Shown here in pieces: positions 6,013-6,331 of a DNA stretch of 6,331 bases. The notes below the pieces were generated by a model. That model made no database searches and was not told where the DNA came from. It saw only the letters and a list, made by a program, of their open reading frames with translations. Position 1 is the stretch's first letter. Every line of letters starts with the position of its first letter. A program made the translations under genes and the position numbers. The DNA lies in NCBI GenBank assembly GCA_945861845.1, contig CAMAWS010000210.1, positions 1 to 6,331 on the forward strand, read 5' to 3'. The DNA is from Candidatus Sulfopaludibacter sp. SbA3. Lineage in GTDB: Bacteria; Acidobacteriota; Terriglobia; 20CM-2-55-15.

Positions 6013-6331
6013 ATGAACAATTCTGACGTTCTGATTGAGGCGCTGGAAGACTGGTGGAAGCGGTTTTCACAAAACTGGAAGCTGGCGAAATACGATTGCG
6101 GCGAGTCTGAGATTCACGACCTGCGCGTTGCGGCCCGCCGTTTTACTTCCGTTCTGGCACTCCTTGATTCGACCTTCCAAGACATTGGGGCTGACGACGC
6201 CCGCCGCAAGTTCAAGAAAGTTCTAAAACAACTTGGGGCACTGCGTGACGCTCAAGTGCAGTTGCTCCGCTCCAGGGACATACCTGACAATGAGGTTCCC
6301 CGGGCCTTTCTCGAATTACTCGAAAACAAAG
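6013..6331 (+). CDS. CHAD-domain protein, 3' end cut by the window
   Basis: The first 106 residues of a protein that continues past the right edge. The N-terminal CHAD signature is plain: EIHDLRVAARRF (33-44), with the conserved His35, Arg38, Arg42 and Arg43, then a basic helix (64-72, RRKFKKVLK) and LGALRDAQVQL (74-84), the second family motif. CHAD (conserved histidine alpha-helical domain) proteins are cytoplasmic helical bundles with a basic surface, and studied members bind polyphosphate and sit on polyphosphate granules. There is no CYTH domain before it, so this is a stand-alone or CHAD-first protein. The ATG at 6013 has a GGGGA motif 3 nt upstream, closer than ideal. It starts 62 bp after the response regulator with no terminator or clear promoter between, so co-transcription is plausible. 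Role in polyphosphate metabolism is inferred from family and context. Confidence 0.88.
   Translation, partial: MNNSDVLIEALEDWWKRFSQNWKLAKYDCGESEIHDLRVAARRFTSVLALLDSTFQDIGADDARRKFKKVLKQLGALRDAQVQLLRSRDIPDNEVPRAFLELLENK

Overview
The window is a phosphate-acquisition and phosphate-regulation locus from a bacterial chromosome of moderate-to-high GC. PstS has a clear lipobox, so its host processes lipoproteins. Overall style (tightly overlapping genes, GTG starts, and an intergenic element built from GCCAAG units) fits a diderm environmental lineage such as Acidobacteriota or a neighbouring phylum. That placement is a weak inference, because no taxonomic marker gene is present.

Layout. Positions 1-155 are non-coding and hold a GCCAAG-type hairpin element bracketed by short direct repeats. 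From 5038 down to 156, all on the minus strand, runs a compact six-gene operon: pstS (phosphate-binding lipoprotein), pstC and pstA (the two permeases), pstB (ATPase), phoU (signalling adaptor) and an OmpR/PhoB-family response regulator. Neighbours overlap by a few bases or nearly touch, so the six are almost certainly one transcript. A 213-bp divergent intergenic region (5039-5251) carries a convincing PHO box (two TGTCAC units exactly 11 bp apart) and a weaker second 11-bp-phased array nearer pstS. On the plus strand follow a second response regulator (5252-5950), which resembles PhoB more closely than the first, and after 62 bp the start of a CHAD-domain protein that runs off the right edge.

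How it works together. PstSCAB imports orthophosphate. PhoU couples transporter state to the regulatory machinery. PhoB-type regulators act at 11-bp-repeat PHO boxes. The CHAD domain is a polyphosphate-associated module, so the right end may connect phosphate sensing to polyphosphate storage. No PhoR-type histidine kinase is present beside either regulator.

The core is a conventional Pst/Pho system. I see no wholly new system. The points of interest are the paired regulators without a kinase, the CHAD neighbour, the phased operator region, a possible five-codon leader ORF ahead of pstS, and the 3' hairpin element.
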